Part shown: in pieces, positions 55,712 to 64,000 of the stretch | How the letters are laid out: the number at the start of each line of letters is the position of its first letter | How positions within the stretch are numbered: position 1 is the first letter of the stretch | Assembly (NCBI RefSeq): GCF_003626535.1 | Contig: NZ_RBAL01000002.1 | Span: 124,001 to 188,000, forward strand | Length of the DNA: 64,000 bases | Direction of reading: 5' to 3' | Source of the DNA: Streptomyces hoynatensis | GTDB lineage: Bacteria > Actinomycetota > Actinomycetes > Streptomycetales > Streptomycetaceae | Translations under genes and position numbers: made by a program | The notes under the pieces: generated by a model | Seen by the model: the letters and a program-made list of their open reading frames with translations, nothing else | Database searches by the model: none | What the model was told of the DNA's origin: nothing

Positions 55712-57697
55712 TCAGCCGAGGGCCGTCTCCAGGGCCAGGGGCGCGGCGGCGGACCAGGCCTGCGGGGAGCAGGCGTGGGGGTAGGGGATCGGCCGGGGGT
55801 GATCGGCGCGCCCGTAGCCGGCGATCACCTCGGGAATCCGGTAGTCGCTCGCCGCCGCCAGGTCGACCAGGCCCCGCGCCACGGTCCGCGCCTCCTCCCG
55901 CATGCCGTACCGCGCCAGGCCGAGCGCGGCGATCGCGCTGTCGTGCGGCCACACGCTGCCCCGGTGGTAGGAGAGCGGGTGGTAGGCGCCCTGGCCCGCG
56001 GCCAGGGTGCGGATGCCCCAGCCGGTGAAGAAGCCGGGCCCGACCAGCCTGCGCCCCACCGCCCGGGCCCGTTCCGCGTCCAGGATCCCCGTCCACAGCA
56101 GGTGCCCCGCGTCCGAGCCCAGCGCGTCCACCCGGGCTCCTGACTCGTCGAGCGCGAGGGCGGGGAAGTCCTCCTCCGGCAGCCAGAAGTCGGAAAGGAA
56201 CCGCTCCCGCAGCCCGTCCGCCGCCTCCGTCAGGCGGGCGGCGTACGCCGGGTCGTCCCACACGGTGCGGGCCAGGTGCGCGGTGCGGCACAGCGCCTCG
56301 TACGCGTAGCCCTGGGCCGCCGCCGCCCTGATCACGCCCTTGGCCGGGGTCCCGTCGGCGAAGCAGATCGCGCCGGGGGAGTCCTTCCAGCTCTGGTTGG
56401 CGAGGCCGCCCCGGTCGGCGTGGTAGAGCAGGTAGCCGTGCCCGGCCAGGCCGCCGTCGCGGAACATCCACTCCACGGCCGCCCTGGCGTGGCCCTCCAG
56501 CCGGGCGGCCAGCTTCTCGTCGCCGGTGCTCGTCACGTAGGCGCCGAGGAGCGAAAGGAACAGCGGCGTGCTGTCGACCGCCCCGAAGTAGCGGTCGTAG
56601 GGCACCTGCCCGAAGTACGCCAGCTCCCCGTGCCGCACCTCGTGCACGATCTTCCCCGGCTGCGCTATCCGCGACTCGTCCACGGCCGTGGCCTGGGTGG
56701 CGGCCAGGGCGAGCAGGGTGGCGGAGGCGAGCCCGGGCCGCACGGGCAGCGCGAACCGGGAGGTGATCAGGGCGTGCCTGCCCAGCAGCGTCAGGAACCA
56801 CGGCACCCCGGCGGCCGGCACCCGCAGCTCCTCGCCCTCGGGCCCGGCGGCCGCCACCTGCAGCAGGGCCAGGTCCGCGAGCCCCTGCGCGCGGGCCCGC
56901 GCCAGCCGGGGCCAGGCCCCCTCCGCCGCTTCCGGCTGCGCCGGGTCGCTCCCCGCCACCTCCGGCGCCGCCGCGGGCGTGCCCCGGCGCGCGGTCGCGG
57001 CGCGCTCAGGCGTCTCCTCCGCGCCCGGGCGTGCCTCGGCCGTGGCCGCCCCGTGCGGGTAGGCCGTCACGTGCAGGGCGAGTTCCGCCGAGCCGTGCGG
57101 GGGCAGCCTCACGCGCCAGCACAGCCGCCTGGCGCCGCTGCCCGTGTGCTCCACCGCGTCCGGGGCCGGCTCGGCGCGCACCACGGTGCGGGCGTACCAG
57201 TCCCGCCTGCGGTAGCCGAACTCCACGCCGTCGGGCAGCACGGTCCTGGTGCGCACCGCCTGCGGCTTCTCGTACCAGCGGTGGTCGCCGCGCAGCTCGA
57301 ACTGGTCGGCGAAGTCGGCGTCCACGGTGAGCGCCACGAGGGCGCTGGCGGTCTCGCCCTGGTTGCTGCTCAGCCGCAGCCGTTCCACGAGAGCGCCCGC
57401 CGTCACGGTCTGTTCCCTGAAGACCGTGAGGGCGGGCGTGTCGGCGCGGCCGGCTGGGGGCGTGAGCACCGCCCCCGCGGTGGATCTCGCCCCGGCGGAC
57501 GGGGCGGCCGGCACCAGCACGGTGGGCGTGCCGCCGTCGACCGTCAGCTGCCAGCGGCTGAGGTGGCGGGCGTCGCGCACGAACAGGCCCTCGGGCCGGC
57601 CGCGCTCTGTGGACAGGTCCCCCGAGACGTCTCCCGACGCCCCCACCGCCGCGAAGGTACCGTCCCTGACCAGGAGACACTGCTGCGTCGCGGTCAC
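55712..57697 (-). CDS. glycogen-debranching-type glycosidase (amylo-alpha-1,6-glucosidase-like)
   Basis: The 661-residue protein has an N-terminal GDE_N_bis-like beta domain (GLFVRDARHLSRWQLTVDG) and a C-terminal (alpha/alpha)6 barrel (FGAVDSTPLFLSLLGAY, GLANQSWKDSPGAICFADG, YHRGSVWPHDSAIAALGLARYG). The family cleaves alpha-linked oligosaccharides, and the exact substrate is not certain. AAAGG precedes the GTG start. It is downstream of another barrel glycosidase and the divergent ROK regulator. Confidence 0.87.
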   Translation of the reverse strand: MTATQQCLLVRDGTFAAVGASGDVSGDLSTERGRPEGLFVRDARHLSRWQLTVDGGTPTVLVPAAPSAGARSTAGAVLTPPAGRADTPALTVFREQTVTAGALVERLRLSSNQGETASALVALTVDADFADQFELRGDHRWYEKPQAVRTRTVLPDGVEFGYRRRDWYARTVVRAEPAPDAVEHTGSGARRLCWRVRLPPHGSAELALHVTAYPHGAATAEARPGAEETPERAATARRGTPAAAPEVAGSDPAQPEAAEGAWPRLARARAQGLADLALLQVAAAGPEGEELRVPAAGVPWFLTLLGRHALITSRFALPVRPGLASATLLALAATQATAVDESRIAQPGKIVHEVRHGELAYFGQVPYDRYFGAVDSTPLFLSLLGAYVTSTGDEKLAARLEGHARAAVEWMFRDGGLAGHGYLLYHADRGGLANQSWKDSPGAICFADGTPAKGVIRAAAAQGYAYEALCRTAHLARTVWDDPAYAARLTEAADGLRERFLSDFWLPEEDFPALALDESGARVDALGSDAGHLLWTGILDAERARAVGRRLVGPGFFTGWGIRTLAAGQGAYHPLSYHRGSVWPHDSAIAALGLARYGMREEARTVARGLVDLAAASDYRIPEVIAGYGRADHPRPIPYPHACSPQAWSAAAPLALETALG

Positions 57698-57949
57698 GGG
57701 CCCCCACCTTTCTTTCTCTTCTGTTTTGCGGTCGTCACGTGCGCTCGTTGCGTGCTGTCGTGTCCGTGCGGACGTTCCCGCGCGGTGCCTCCCGGCCTGC
57801 CGTGGTGCGGGGGCCGTGCCGGTGGCGCCGTCGTGCGGGTCGTGCGGGTCGTGCCGTGGTACGGGTCGTGCGTGGGTGGTGCCGGTCGTGCCGTCGTACG
57901 GGTCGTCGTGCGGTGGTGCGGGTCGTGCGGTGGTGCCGGGGCGGCCGGG
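57698..57949. repeat. 252-bp spacer with degenerate GTGCGGGTC-type repeats
   Basis: From about 57825 to 57945 the plus strand consists of imperfect GTGCGGGTC, GTGCCGTGGTACGGGTC and GTGCGGTGGTGCGGGTC units, 9-18 bp long. They lie between the two glycosidase genes. No gene is supported. The ribosome-binding site of the downstream gene is at its edge near 57705. Confidence 0.7.
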
Positions 57950-59362
57950 TCAGCGGGAGGCGACGCCCGCGGTGGGCGACCCGGCGTGCCCGGCGCGGTC
58001 CTTGGCCAGCGACAGGTCCAGGGTGAGGGCCGCGGTCCAGCTGAAGTCCCGGGTGCCGCGCGCCTTCCCGCTGAAGGGGTCGACGTACTCGGCGAAGTCC
58101 GAGGCCACCGCGGCCCGCAGCATCTCGGCCCGCAGCGCGTCCGCCGTCAGGTCCGCCCCGTGCAGGCGCATGCCGCGCTCGAGCAGCCAGTTCACGTTGA
58201 ACCAGGCGGGGCCGCGCCAGTAGCGGGCCGGGTCGAAGCCGCTGCCGGTGAGGTCGTAGCTCGGCACCAGCCTGGCCGGGCCGCCGAGGCCGAAGTGCGG
58301 CCCGCGGGCGGTGCGCAGCAGGGCGGCGGCGACCTCCTCGGGCAGCCCGGGCAGCACCAGGGGGAGCAGCCCGGCGGCGCTGCGCTGCGGCAGCCGCTCG
58401 TCCGCCAGCACGTCGCGGCAGAGGAAGAGGCCCTCCTCCTCGCTCCACAGCCGGGAGACCAGGGCCCAGGTCAGCGACTCGGCGCGGACCAGGTGCTCGG
58501 CCGGGTCGGCGGCCTCGTCGCCGAGGGCCGCGGCGATGTCGGCCAGCGCGTACTCGGAGGCGATCAGCAGCGCGTTGAACGCCGGGTCCTCCACGGCGAA
58601 GGGGTGGGTGCCGGGCCGGTCCTCGTACCCGCGGTCCCGGTAGGACCCGGCGAGCCGCACGTAGCGGCCGTAGTCCAGGTCGGTGGGCCGGTCGGCGCGG
58701 CAGCCGTGGTCGAGGTCGGCCCGGTGGAAGGAGCCGGAGGCGGCCGGGGAGATCCGGGCGAGCGGCGGGTCCCAGCAGGGGCTGTTGTCCATGCCCGACT
58801 CCCAGGGGTGGACGATGGCCGCCAGGCCGTGCCCGCCCAGGTCGCGCGGCCCGGTGAGGTACCGCTGCCAGGCCACCAGCCGCGGGTAGAGGCGGCGCAG
58901 GAAGCCGCGCCTGGCCGAGGCGGCCGGGTCGGCCTGGTGCACCAGCCAGGCGGCGAGCGCGTGGACGGGCGGCTGCACCACGCCCGAGGTCTCCACCGAG
59001 GCGGGGGCGCCCGCCTTGTCGCCCGCGGCCGAGGAGCGCCAGAAGTCGGGGCTGGGGAAGTACGCCCCCAGCGGGATCTCCGGGTTGAAGACGATGTGCG
59101 GGACGCGGCCGTCGGCCCACTGCGCGGCGAAGAGGGTCTCCAGCTCCCGCTGGGCGCGGGCCGGCGAGACGTGCCGCAGGCCGATCGCGATGAACCCCGA
59201 GTCCCAGCTCCACTGGTGCGGGTAGAGGGCGCGCGAGGGCACTGTCGACGAACCGGTCCAGTTGCCGGAGAGGACACGGCAGGCGCCGTCGTACGCGAGG
59301 GAGGGGAGACTTCGGGGCTGAACAGCGCTTTCCACGTGAGCTCCGCTGGGCGAGTGGCGCAT
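57950..59362 (-). CDS. MGH1-like / GH63-type glycoside hydrolase
   Basis: The 470-residue (alpha/alpha)6-barrel protein has LYPHQWSWDSGFIAIGL, VFNPEIPLGAYFPSPDFW, IVHPWESGMDNSPCWDPPL and the C-terminal RGPAWFNVNWLLERGM, typical of mannosylglycerate-hydrolase/GH63-like enzymes. I use the ATG at 59360-59362. A GTG at 59333-59335 with GGAG upstream is an alternative. It is divergent from the ROK regulator and upstream of the debranching-type gene on the same strand. Confidence 0.83.
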   Translation of the reverse strand: MRHSPSGAHVESAVQPRSLPSLAYDGACRVLSGNWTGSSTVPSRALYPHQWSWDSGFIAIGLRHVSPARAQRELETLFAAQWADGRVPHIVFNPEIPLGAYFPSPDFWRSSAAGDKAGAPASVETSGVVQPPVHALAAWLVHQADPAASARRGFLRRLYPRLVAWQRYLTGPRDLGGHGLAAIVHPWESGMDNSPCWDPPLARISPAASGSFHRADLDHGCRADRPTDLDYGRYVRLAGSYRDRGYEDRPGTHPFAVEDPAFNALLIASEYALADIAAALGDEAADPAEHLVRAESLTWALVSRLWSEEEGLFLCRDVLADERLPQRSAAGLLPLVLPGLPEEVAAALLRTARGPHFGLGGPARLVPSYDLTGSGFDPARYWRGPAWFNVNWLLERGMRLHGADLTADALRAEMLRAAVASDFAEYVDPFSGKARGTRDFSWTAALTLDLSLAKDRAGHAGSPTAGVASR

Positions 59363-59414
59363 TGATGTCTTCCGGCGAGGCCGCTTGTTTTGTCGAAGGT
59401 TCCGTTGGGTTACG

Positions 59415-59459
59415 TCTACTTAACAAGCAAAAGTACCGCTGTAAGATCTACTTCACAAG
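59415..59459 (+). promoter_or_regulatory. direct repeats and promoter between glycosidase and ROK genes
   Basis: TCTACTT-A-ACAAG (59415-59427) and TCTACTT-C-ACAAG (59447-59459) are 13-bp direct repeats 32 bp apart with one mismatch. TTAACA (59420-59425) and TAAGAT (59442-59447) form a promoter with a 16-bp spacer. The repeats are likely ROK-protein sites. The stretch is distinctly AT-rich. Confidence 0.68.
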
Positions 59460-59499
59460 GTCGAGGGGGAGGTATACGGCCCGGGGAAGGCAGTCGGTC

Positions 59500-60732
59500 A
59501 TGAACCAGGCGAGCGCGGGTCACCTGCTGGGGCTGATCCGCAGCGGACAGGCCGCCACGCGCGGCGAGCTCCAGCGCGTCACCGGGCTCTCCCGTTCCAC
59601 CGTCGGAAGCCGGCTCGACCAGCTCTTTCGGGCCGGCTGGATCCGGGAGGTGGCCGGGCCGCCGCCGGAGGCGCCGACCGGCGGGCGGCCCGCGGTCAGG
59701 CTGGAGTTCGACGCCTCGCACGCGGTGGTGCTGTGCGCGGATCTGGAGACCAGGCACGCGCGGGCCGCCGTGCTCGCGCTCGACGGCACCCTGCTCGCCG
59801 AGCACAGCGGCGCGCTGCTGATCAACCAGGGGCCGCGGGCGGCGATCGACCGGCTCACCCGCTGGTTCGCCGAGTTGCTGGAGAAGGCGGGCGCGAGCCC
59901 GGACGCGGTCTGCGGGGTCGGCCTCTCCGTGCCGGGTCCGGTGGACGCGGCCGCGGCGCGGGTGGTGCAGCCGCCGATGATGCCGGGCTGGGACGGCTAC
60001 CCGGTGCGCGAGGAGATGCAGCGCGCCCTCGCCGCCTCGGTGGGGGGCCGCGGCCCGGTGCCGGTGCTGGTGGAGAACGACGCGAACCTCATGGCGTACG
60101 CCGAGCAGCGCCACGCCTACCGGGACTGCTCGGCCTTCCTGCTGATCAAGGTGTCCACCGGCATCGGGGCCGGGGTGGTGGTGGACGGGGAGATGTACCG
60201 GGGCTTCGACGGGGGCGCCGGTGACATAGGGCACATCAGGCTGAGCGAGCACCCGCACGCGCTGTGCCGCTGCGGGTCCTACGGCTGCCTGGCCGCCGTG
60301 GCCAGCGGCCGGGCCCTGGCCGAGCAGCTGACGGCGGCGGGCATCCCGACCGCCTCGGGATCGGGGGTGCGCGACCAGCTGTCCGTGGGCCAGCCGGACG
60401 CGGTGCGGCTGGCCAGGGAGGCGGGCCGGCTGGTCGGCGGCGTGCTGGCCACGGTGGTCACGCTGCTCAACCCGGGGGTGCTGATGATCGCGGGCGACCT
60501 GGCGGGGCCGCCCTTCCTCACCGGGGTGCGGGAGGTGCTGTACCAGCGGGCGATGCCGCGGGCCACGGCCTACCTGCAGGTGGTCACCTCCCGGCTGGGC
60601 GACCACGCGGGGCTGACCGGGGCGGCGGCGATGGTCGTGGAGTCCCTGTACGCGCCCGACCAGGCGGATCTGCGGCTGGCCGCGATGGCGGGGGAGCGGA
60701 GGCCGGACGTGATACCCGCCACGAATGAATAA
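59500..60732 (+). CDS. ROK-family transcriptional regulator
   Basis: The 410-residue protein has an N-terminal winged helix (GLIRSGQAATRGELQRVTGLSRSTVGSRL) and a ROK kinase-like domain with VENDANLMAYAEQRHAY, STGIGAGVV, GDIGHIRL and zinc cysteines CRCGSYGC (Cys256, 258, 263). I chose the ATG at 59500 because the helix-turn-helix starts there and GGAAGG lies upstream. The longer frame to 59362 crosses the direct repeats. It should repress the divergent glycosidase genes in response to a sugar. Confidence 0.88.
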   Translation: MNQASAGHLLGLIRSGQAATRGELQRVTGLSRSTVGSRLDQLFRAGWIREVAGPPPEAPTGGRPAVRLEFDASHAVVLCADLETRHARAAVLALDGTLLAEHSGALLINQGPRAAIDRLTRWFAELLEKAGASPDAVCGVGLSVPGPVDAAAARVVQPPMMPGWDGYPVREEMQRALAASVGGRGPVPVLVENDANLMAYAEQRHAYRDCSAFLLIKVSTGIGAGVVVDGEMYRGFDGGAGDIGHIRLSEHPHALCRCGSYGCLAAVASGRALAEQLTAAGIPTASGSGVRDQLSVGQPDAVRLAREAGRLVGGVLATVVTLLNPGVLMIAGDLAGPPFLTGVREVLYQRAMPRATAYLQVVTSRLGDHAGLTGAAAMVVESLYAPDQADLRLAAMAGERRPDVIPATNE

Positions 60733-60741
60733 ACGAATGCT

Positions 60742-60824
60742 CAGATGAGCGCTGAGCGGGGTAGTCTCCCCTCATCGGGCCGCCGGGCTTCCCGATTTCC
60801 CTGCTGAACCCTCACCCAGGGAAA
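60742..60824. terminator. hairpins between the ROK gene and the SpeE-like gene
   Basis: TTTCCCTG (60796-60803) pairs with CAGGGAAA (60817-60824) across 13 bases. Upstream, GATGAG and CTCATC flank GGGG-TAGTCT-CCCC as a second imperfect stem. These lie between convergent genes. The rest of 60733-60966 is C-rich and holds no gene I can support. Confidence 0.5.
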
Positions 60825-60966
60825 ACACCGGTGGCCGGGGGAACGCGGGGCGGGGCCTGTGCGGAGGCGCCGCCCCCGCACCCCACACGGCCGGCCGGCC
60901 CTCTCCCGCACCCCGCGCGCCCACCACACCGCGCGCCCCCCACGCCGCAGCCCGCGCCGCGGGGCC

Positions 60967-62511
60967 TCAGTCGTACTGCCACTCCCGCTGCGAGTACTCC
61001 AGCACCGCCGGGTCCATCAGCGTGCTCGGGCGGACGTCGAGGCCGCGCCGGTCCACCGGGAAGACGGTCGCCGCCTGGAGCACCGCGTCGTCGAGGAAAC
61101 GCAGCGGGGGAGCGTCCGGCGCCAGCCGCAGCGCCGGGGCCTGTTCGCCGAGGTCGGCGAGCAGGAACCCCCAGTCGCCGAAGCTCGGCACGTCCACCTG
61201 GTAGGGAGTGGTGGCGAAGCCCGCCTCGCGCATGCTCGCGTCGATCGACCAGTAGGTGCGCGGCGCGAAGTAGGGGGAGCCGGCCTGCACCACCACCCGG
61301 GCGCCCGGGGCCAGGACGTTTTCGAGCATCGTGTAGAACTCGACCGAGTACAGCTTCGCCGTCGCCGTGCTGTCCGGATCGGGGAAGTCGACGAGGACCG
61401 CGTCGTAGAGGTCCCGCGCGTCCCGGAGCCAGGTGAAGGCGTCCACGTTGCGCACGGTCACCCGGGGGTCCCGCAGGGAGTCGTCGTTCAGCTCGGTCAA
61501 CGGGCCGTAGTCGGCGGCCAGTTCGGTCATCGCCTGATCGAGCTCGACGAGCGTGACCTGGGTCACGTCCGGGTAGCGCAGCACCTCGCGCAGGGCCAGG
61601 CCGTCGCCCCCGCCCAGGATCAGCACCCGCCCGCGCGGGCCCGCCAGCGCCGGGTGGACCAGCGCCTCGTGGTAGCGGTACTCGTCGACCGAGGAGAACT
61701 GCAGGTCGCCGTTGAGGAAGAGCCGCAGGTCGGAGCCGGAGCCGAAGCCCAGGGAGCGGGTCAGCACGATCTCCTGGTAGGGGGTGCGCTCGGCGTGCAC
61801 GATGGGGTCGCGGTACAGGCGCTGCCGCGCGGTCACCTCGATGTCGTCGGCCAGCACGTAGGCGCCGCTCAGCAGGGTGAGCACCGCCGCCATCCCGGCC
61901 AGCAGCCCGGCCTGCACGAAGCGCCTGGTCTGCCGCCGGAAGATCCACAGCACGGCGGCCACCCCGGCCACCGCGTTCACCACGCCGACCACCAGCACGC
62001 CCTTGAGCTGCCCGAACGTCGGCAGCAGCACCAGCGGGAAGCAGAGCCCGCCGACCAGCGCCCCCAGGTAGTCCACGGCGAACATGTCGGCGACGGCGCC
62101 GCCCACCTCCTGGCGCCTGATCCGCTGGAGCATCGTCATCAGCAGCGGGATCTCGGCCCCGATCAGCAGCCCGACCACGAAGGCCACCACCGTCATCGCC
62201 GGGGTGTAGACCCCCACCCAGGCGAACACCACGTACAGCAGCAGCACCGAGAAGCCGCCGATCAGCGCGAGCAGGCCCTCGATCACCGCGAAGGCGCCGA
62301 CCGCGCGCCGCTGCAGCGGCTTGGCCGCCAGCGAGCCCACGCCCATCGCGAAGACCATGACGGACAGCACGACCGAGGTCTGGAAGACGGTGTCGCCGAT
62401 CAGATAGCTGCCCAGCGCCACCAGGGCCAGCTCGTAGGCCAGGCCGCAGGCGGCGCAGAGGAAGACGGTGAGCAGCAGCAGGAACCTGGCGAGGCGGGGA
62501 CGGCCGGTCAC
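60967..62511 (-). CDS. membrane-bound spermidine-synthase-like protein
   Basis: The 514-residue protein has an N-terminal half of about seven membrane helices (LLLLTVFLCAACGLAYELALVALG at the start) and a C-terminal cytosolic SpeE-like domain with GGGDG at residue 300, VELDQAM, NDDSLRDPRVTV, and VDFPDPDS. The fold transfers aminopropyl groups from decarboxylated SAM to polyamines, but the membrane anchor suggests a membrane-linked substrate. The GTG start overlaps the DUF350 stop by 4 bp. Confidence 0.87.
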   Translation of the reverse strand: MTGRPRLARFLLLLTVFLCAACGLAYELALVALGSYLIGDTVFQTSVVLSVMVFAMGVGSLAAKPLQRRAVGAFAVIEGLLALIGGFSVLLLYVVFAWVGVYTPAMTVVAFVVGLLIGAEIPLLMTMLQRIRRQEVGGAVADMFAVDYLGALVGGLCFPLVLLPTFGQLKGVLVVGVVNAVAGVAAVLWIFRRQTRRFVQAGLLAGMAAVLTLLSGAYVLADDIEVTARQRLYRDPIVHAERTPYQEIVLTRSLGFGSGSDLRLFLNGDLQFSSVDEYRYHEALVHPALAGPRGRVLILGGGDGLALREVLRYPDVTQVTLVELDQAMTELAADYGPLTELNDDSLRDPRVTVRNVDAFTWLRDARDLYDAVLVDFPDPDSTATAKLYSVEFYTMLENVLAPGARVVVQAGSPYFAPRTYWSIDASMREAGFATTPYQVDVPSFGDWGFLLADLGEQAPALRLAPDAPPLRFLDDAVLQAATVFPVDRRGLDVRPSTLMDPAVLEYSQREWQYD

Positions 62512-62957
62512 GAGAGGGCGGCGCCGACCATCAGCGCCGTGCCGACGTACGTGGCGCCCTGCACCCAGGCGGCCGGGTGCGGCTTGCCGTCGCGGTCCTC
62601 CAGGACCATGGCGCCCATCTTCCCCGGGGTGATGGCGGCGACCACGGCGAAGACCCCGGTCATCACGACCACCCCGGCCAGGCCGTAGAGCCCGGTGCTC
62701 AGCAGGCCGTAGCCCAGGCCCTCCTCCGACTCGCTGGCCCCGATCGCCGCCTGGACCACCACGCCCACGCCGAGCATCTGCCCGCCGAGCAGCACGGCCG
62801 CGCCCTTGTTGCGCTCGCGCCACACCACCCGCGCCAGGTTGCCCGGGGTCACCAGGTCCAGGGCCACGAAGGCCACCGCCATGACGGCGAAGCCCACCAG
62901 GCCGTAGAGCAGGGCCTGCCCCGCGGACTCGAAGATGTCGCCCACCTTGCTGTTCAT
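62508..62957 (-). CDS. DUF350 membrane protein
   Basis: The 149-residue protein has four predicted helices and a tandem two-helix symmetry typical of DUF350 (YGLVGFAVMAVAFVALDLVTPG in the first half, YGLAGVVVMTGVFAVVAAITPG in the second). Its function is unknown. DUF350 genes often neighbour spermidine-synthase-like, PspA-like and glutathionylspermidine-synthase-like genes. Here it is coupled to the SpeE-like gene by GTGA. The ATG is at 62957, 64 bp after the lipoprotein gene. Confidence 0.87.
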   Translation of the reverse strand: MNSKVGDIFESAGQALLYGLVGFAVMAVAFVALDLVTPGNLARVVWRERNKGAAVLLGGQMLGVGVVVQAAIGASESEEGLGYGLLSTGLYGLAGVVVMTGVFAVVAAITPGKMGAMVLEDRDGKPHPAAWVQGATYVGTALMVGAALS

Positions 62958-63021
62958 GCTGTCGGTTCCCCCTCGGGATCGCGCTGGTCGCTGGTTTCTC
63001 CGGCCCGGTGCCGCGGCGTTC

Positions 63022-63492
63022 TCACTTGCCGCTGCCGGGTCCGCCGCCGCGGAAGTCGCCGCCGCTGCGGTGCTGGGACTGCGGCCACCTGTTGCCCACG
63101 CGCGAGCTGTAGCGCGTCATCCCCGAGTTGTAGTCGTCGATGTCGATCCGGCTGCCGCGGGTCCCGTCGGCCTGCACCGCCACGATGTCGTCGTCGTACC
63201 GCAGCAGGACCAGGTCCCCGTCGACGATGCGGTCCTTGGCCGGGGTGTTGCCCTCTATCTCGTCGGCGACCGTGACCGGCGGGTCCGCCGGGTCGAGATA
63301 GACGTCGTGCGACTGGTACCGGTAGTGCTCGCCGATCCAGCCGCGGGGCGCCTGGTGGCCGTCGCCGCCGCAGCCGGAGAGCAGCAGCACGGAGGCGAGC
63401 ACGGCGGCGGGCAGCGCGCCGCGCGCGCCCCTTCGAGGGCGCCGCAGGGGGCGCCGCTGGGGGCGCCGCTGGGTCGGGTCGGTGGTGCTCAC
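63022..63492 (-). CDS. DUF4247 lipoprotein
   Basis: The 156-residue product has an Arg-rich N-terminus, a hydrophobic stretch and the lipobox LLLSGC, so it should be anchored outside the membrane. The mature part (IGEHYRYQSHDVYLDPADPP, DGDLVLLRYDDDIVAV) resembles DUF4247. The GTG start overlaps the DUF2617 stop (GTGA). It is the second gene of the DUF2617-DUF4247-DUF350-SpeE-like operon. Confidence 0.82.
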   Translation of the reverse strand: MSTTDPTQRRPQRRPLRRPRRGARGALPAAVLASVLLLSGCGGDGHQAPRGWIGEHYRYQSHDVYLDPADPPVTVADEIEGNTPAKDRIVDGDLVLLRYDDDIVAVQADGTRGSRIDIDDYNSGMTRYSSRVGNRWPQSQHRSGGDFRGGGPGSGK

Positions 63493-63986
63493 GGTGCCTC
63501 CAGCCGGGTGCGGGTGGTGACGAGTTGACCGGCCTGCGGGTACGCGTGCCAGGTGCTCCAGGCGATGCCCCCGGCCGCCGGGCGCCAGGCGAGCAGGGCG
63601 GTGAGGGCGTCGGGCGAGCCGGGGAAGACCCCGCACAGCGCGCCGGATCGGCCCGCCAGGTCGCGCCGCAACGCGCCGGTGAGGCCGGTCAGTTCCCCGG
63701 CGGCGCAGCGGCGCACGCGGGAGGTGAAGCGGTACCGCCAGCCGGCGATCTCCCGGGTGACGGCGCGGGGCGGCCCGCTGCCCCCGCCGGGCAGGCAGGC
63801 GAGCGTCTCCCGCACCGGCCCGGCGAAGACCTGGTGCGAGGCGCCCAGCAGCCGCAACTCCACCCGGACGCCGTCGACTTCGGCCTCCGCGACGGCGAGG
63901 GCCTCCTTCTCCGGCAGGCCGAGCGCGAACGAGAGCTGCTCGGCGCAGGTGTCCAGGTAGGGGACGGCCAGGCGTATGCCGCTCAC
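63489..63986 (-). CDS. DUF2617 family protein
   Basis: The 165-residue protein begins at a GTG (63984-63986) and reads MSGIRLAVPYLDTCAEQLSF. It has LRLLGASHQVF and a C-terminal DALTALLAWRP...AWSTWHAYP pattern that I associate with DUF2617. It has no signal peptide or membrane helix, and no function is known to me. It is translationally coupled to the DUF4247 lipoprotein gene. The operon probably begins upstream of the window edge 14 bp away. Confidence 0.8.
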   Translation of the reverse strand: MSGIRLAVPYLDTCAEQLSFALGLPEKEALAVAEAEVDGVRVELRLLGASHQVFAGPVRETLACLPGGGSGPPRAVTREIAGWRYRFTSRVRRCAAGELTGLTGALRRDLAGRSGALCGVFPGSPDALTALLAWRPAAGGIAWSTWHAYPQAGQLVTTRTRLEAP

Positions 63987-64000
63987 GCGTCCCCGCCCGG

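Overview
The window is chromosomal DNA of a very GC-rich actinobacterium, most probably a Streptomyces or close relative. The evidence is strong G/C preference at third codon positions, GTG starts, many 4-bp ATGA/GTGA translational overlaps, a Mca-like mycothiol amidase, a Zur-znu cluster with Zur boxes of the streptomycete type, a leuA leader peptide, and a core gene order (holA-rpsT-lepA, hemW, hrcA-dnaJ, phoH-ybeY, era, leuA, recO-uppS, zur-znu, glyS, dus) that I recall from streptomycete chromosomes.

Layout. 1-6.2 kb: holA, rpsT, lepA and an acyl-CoA synthetase. 6.3-9.7 kb: hemW, a DUF3097 protein and an MBL-fold hydrolase, all on the minus strand. 9.9-14.7 kb: a repeat-rich spacer and CIRCE operator, then hrcA-dnaJ-rsmE-HIT-rnz. 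14.8-17.4 kb: divergent GH4 glycosidase and PfkB kinase. 17.6-20.4 kb: response regulator, histidine kinase and GerMN-like lipoprotein. 20.6-29.4 kb: a DUF3152 protein and phoH-ybeY-CNNM/CBS, then a secreted protein and a TetR-ABC exporter cassette lying between the CNNM gene and the deaminase-like/era pair. 29.6-34.1 kb: TetR with a divergent Mca-like amidase, a TerB-like protein, and leuA with its leader peptide. 34.6-40.4 kb: a NarL-type kinase and regulator separated by a TIM-barrel ('abortive infection'-type) gene and its divergent TetR, then a hydrolase-MerR operon. 40.6-46.6 kb: recO, uppS, an ABC ATPase, an MFS transporter, TetR and a quinone-oxidoreductase-like protein. 46.8-51.7 kb: znuA-znuC-znuB-zur and divergent glyS. 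51.8-55.6 kb: MFS transporter, divergent XRE regulator, and dus. 55.7-60.7 kb: two glycosidase-type genes and a ROK regulator. 61.0-64.0 kb: DUF2617-DUF4247-DUF350-membrane spermidine-synthase-like operon.

Functional threads. Most of the window is housekeeping: translation, rRNA and tRNA processing, heat shock, DNA repair, cell-wall lipid carrier and zinc homeostasis. Local transcription units are set among it, many with a dedicated regulator and a visible operator: CIRCE, twin Zur boxes, TetR inverted repeats, a MerR-type promoter palindrome, and direct repeats before the ROK gene. At least a dozen genes have a TANNNT-like hexamer ending 6-8 nt before the start codon, so leaderless mRNAs appear common. 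No tRNA or rRNA gene, insertion sequence or CRISPR array was seen. The least understood loci are the 61-64 kb polyamine/DUF operon, the TIM-barrel/TetR pair at 36-37.7 kb, and the TetR/small-ORF/Mca-like locus at 29.6-31.4 kb.
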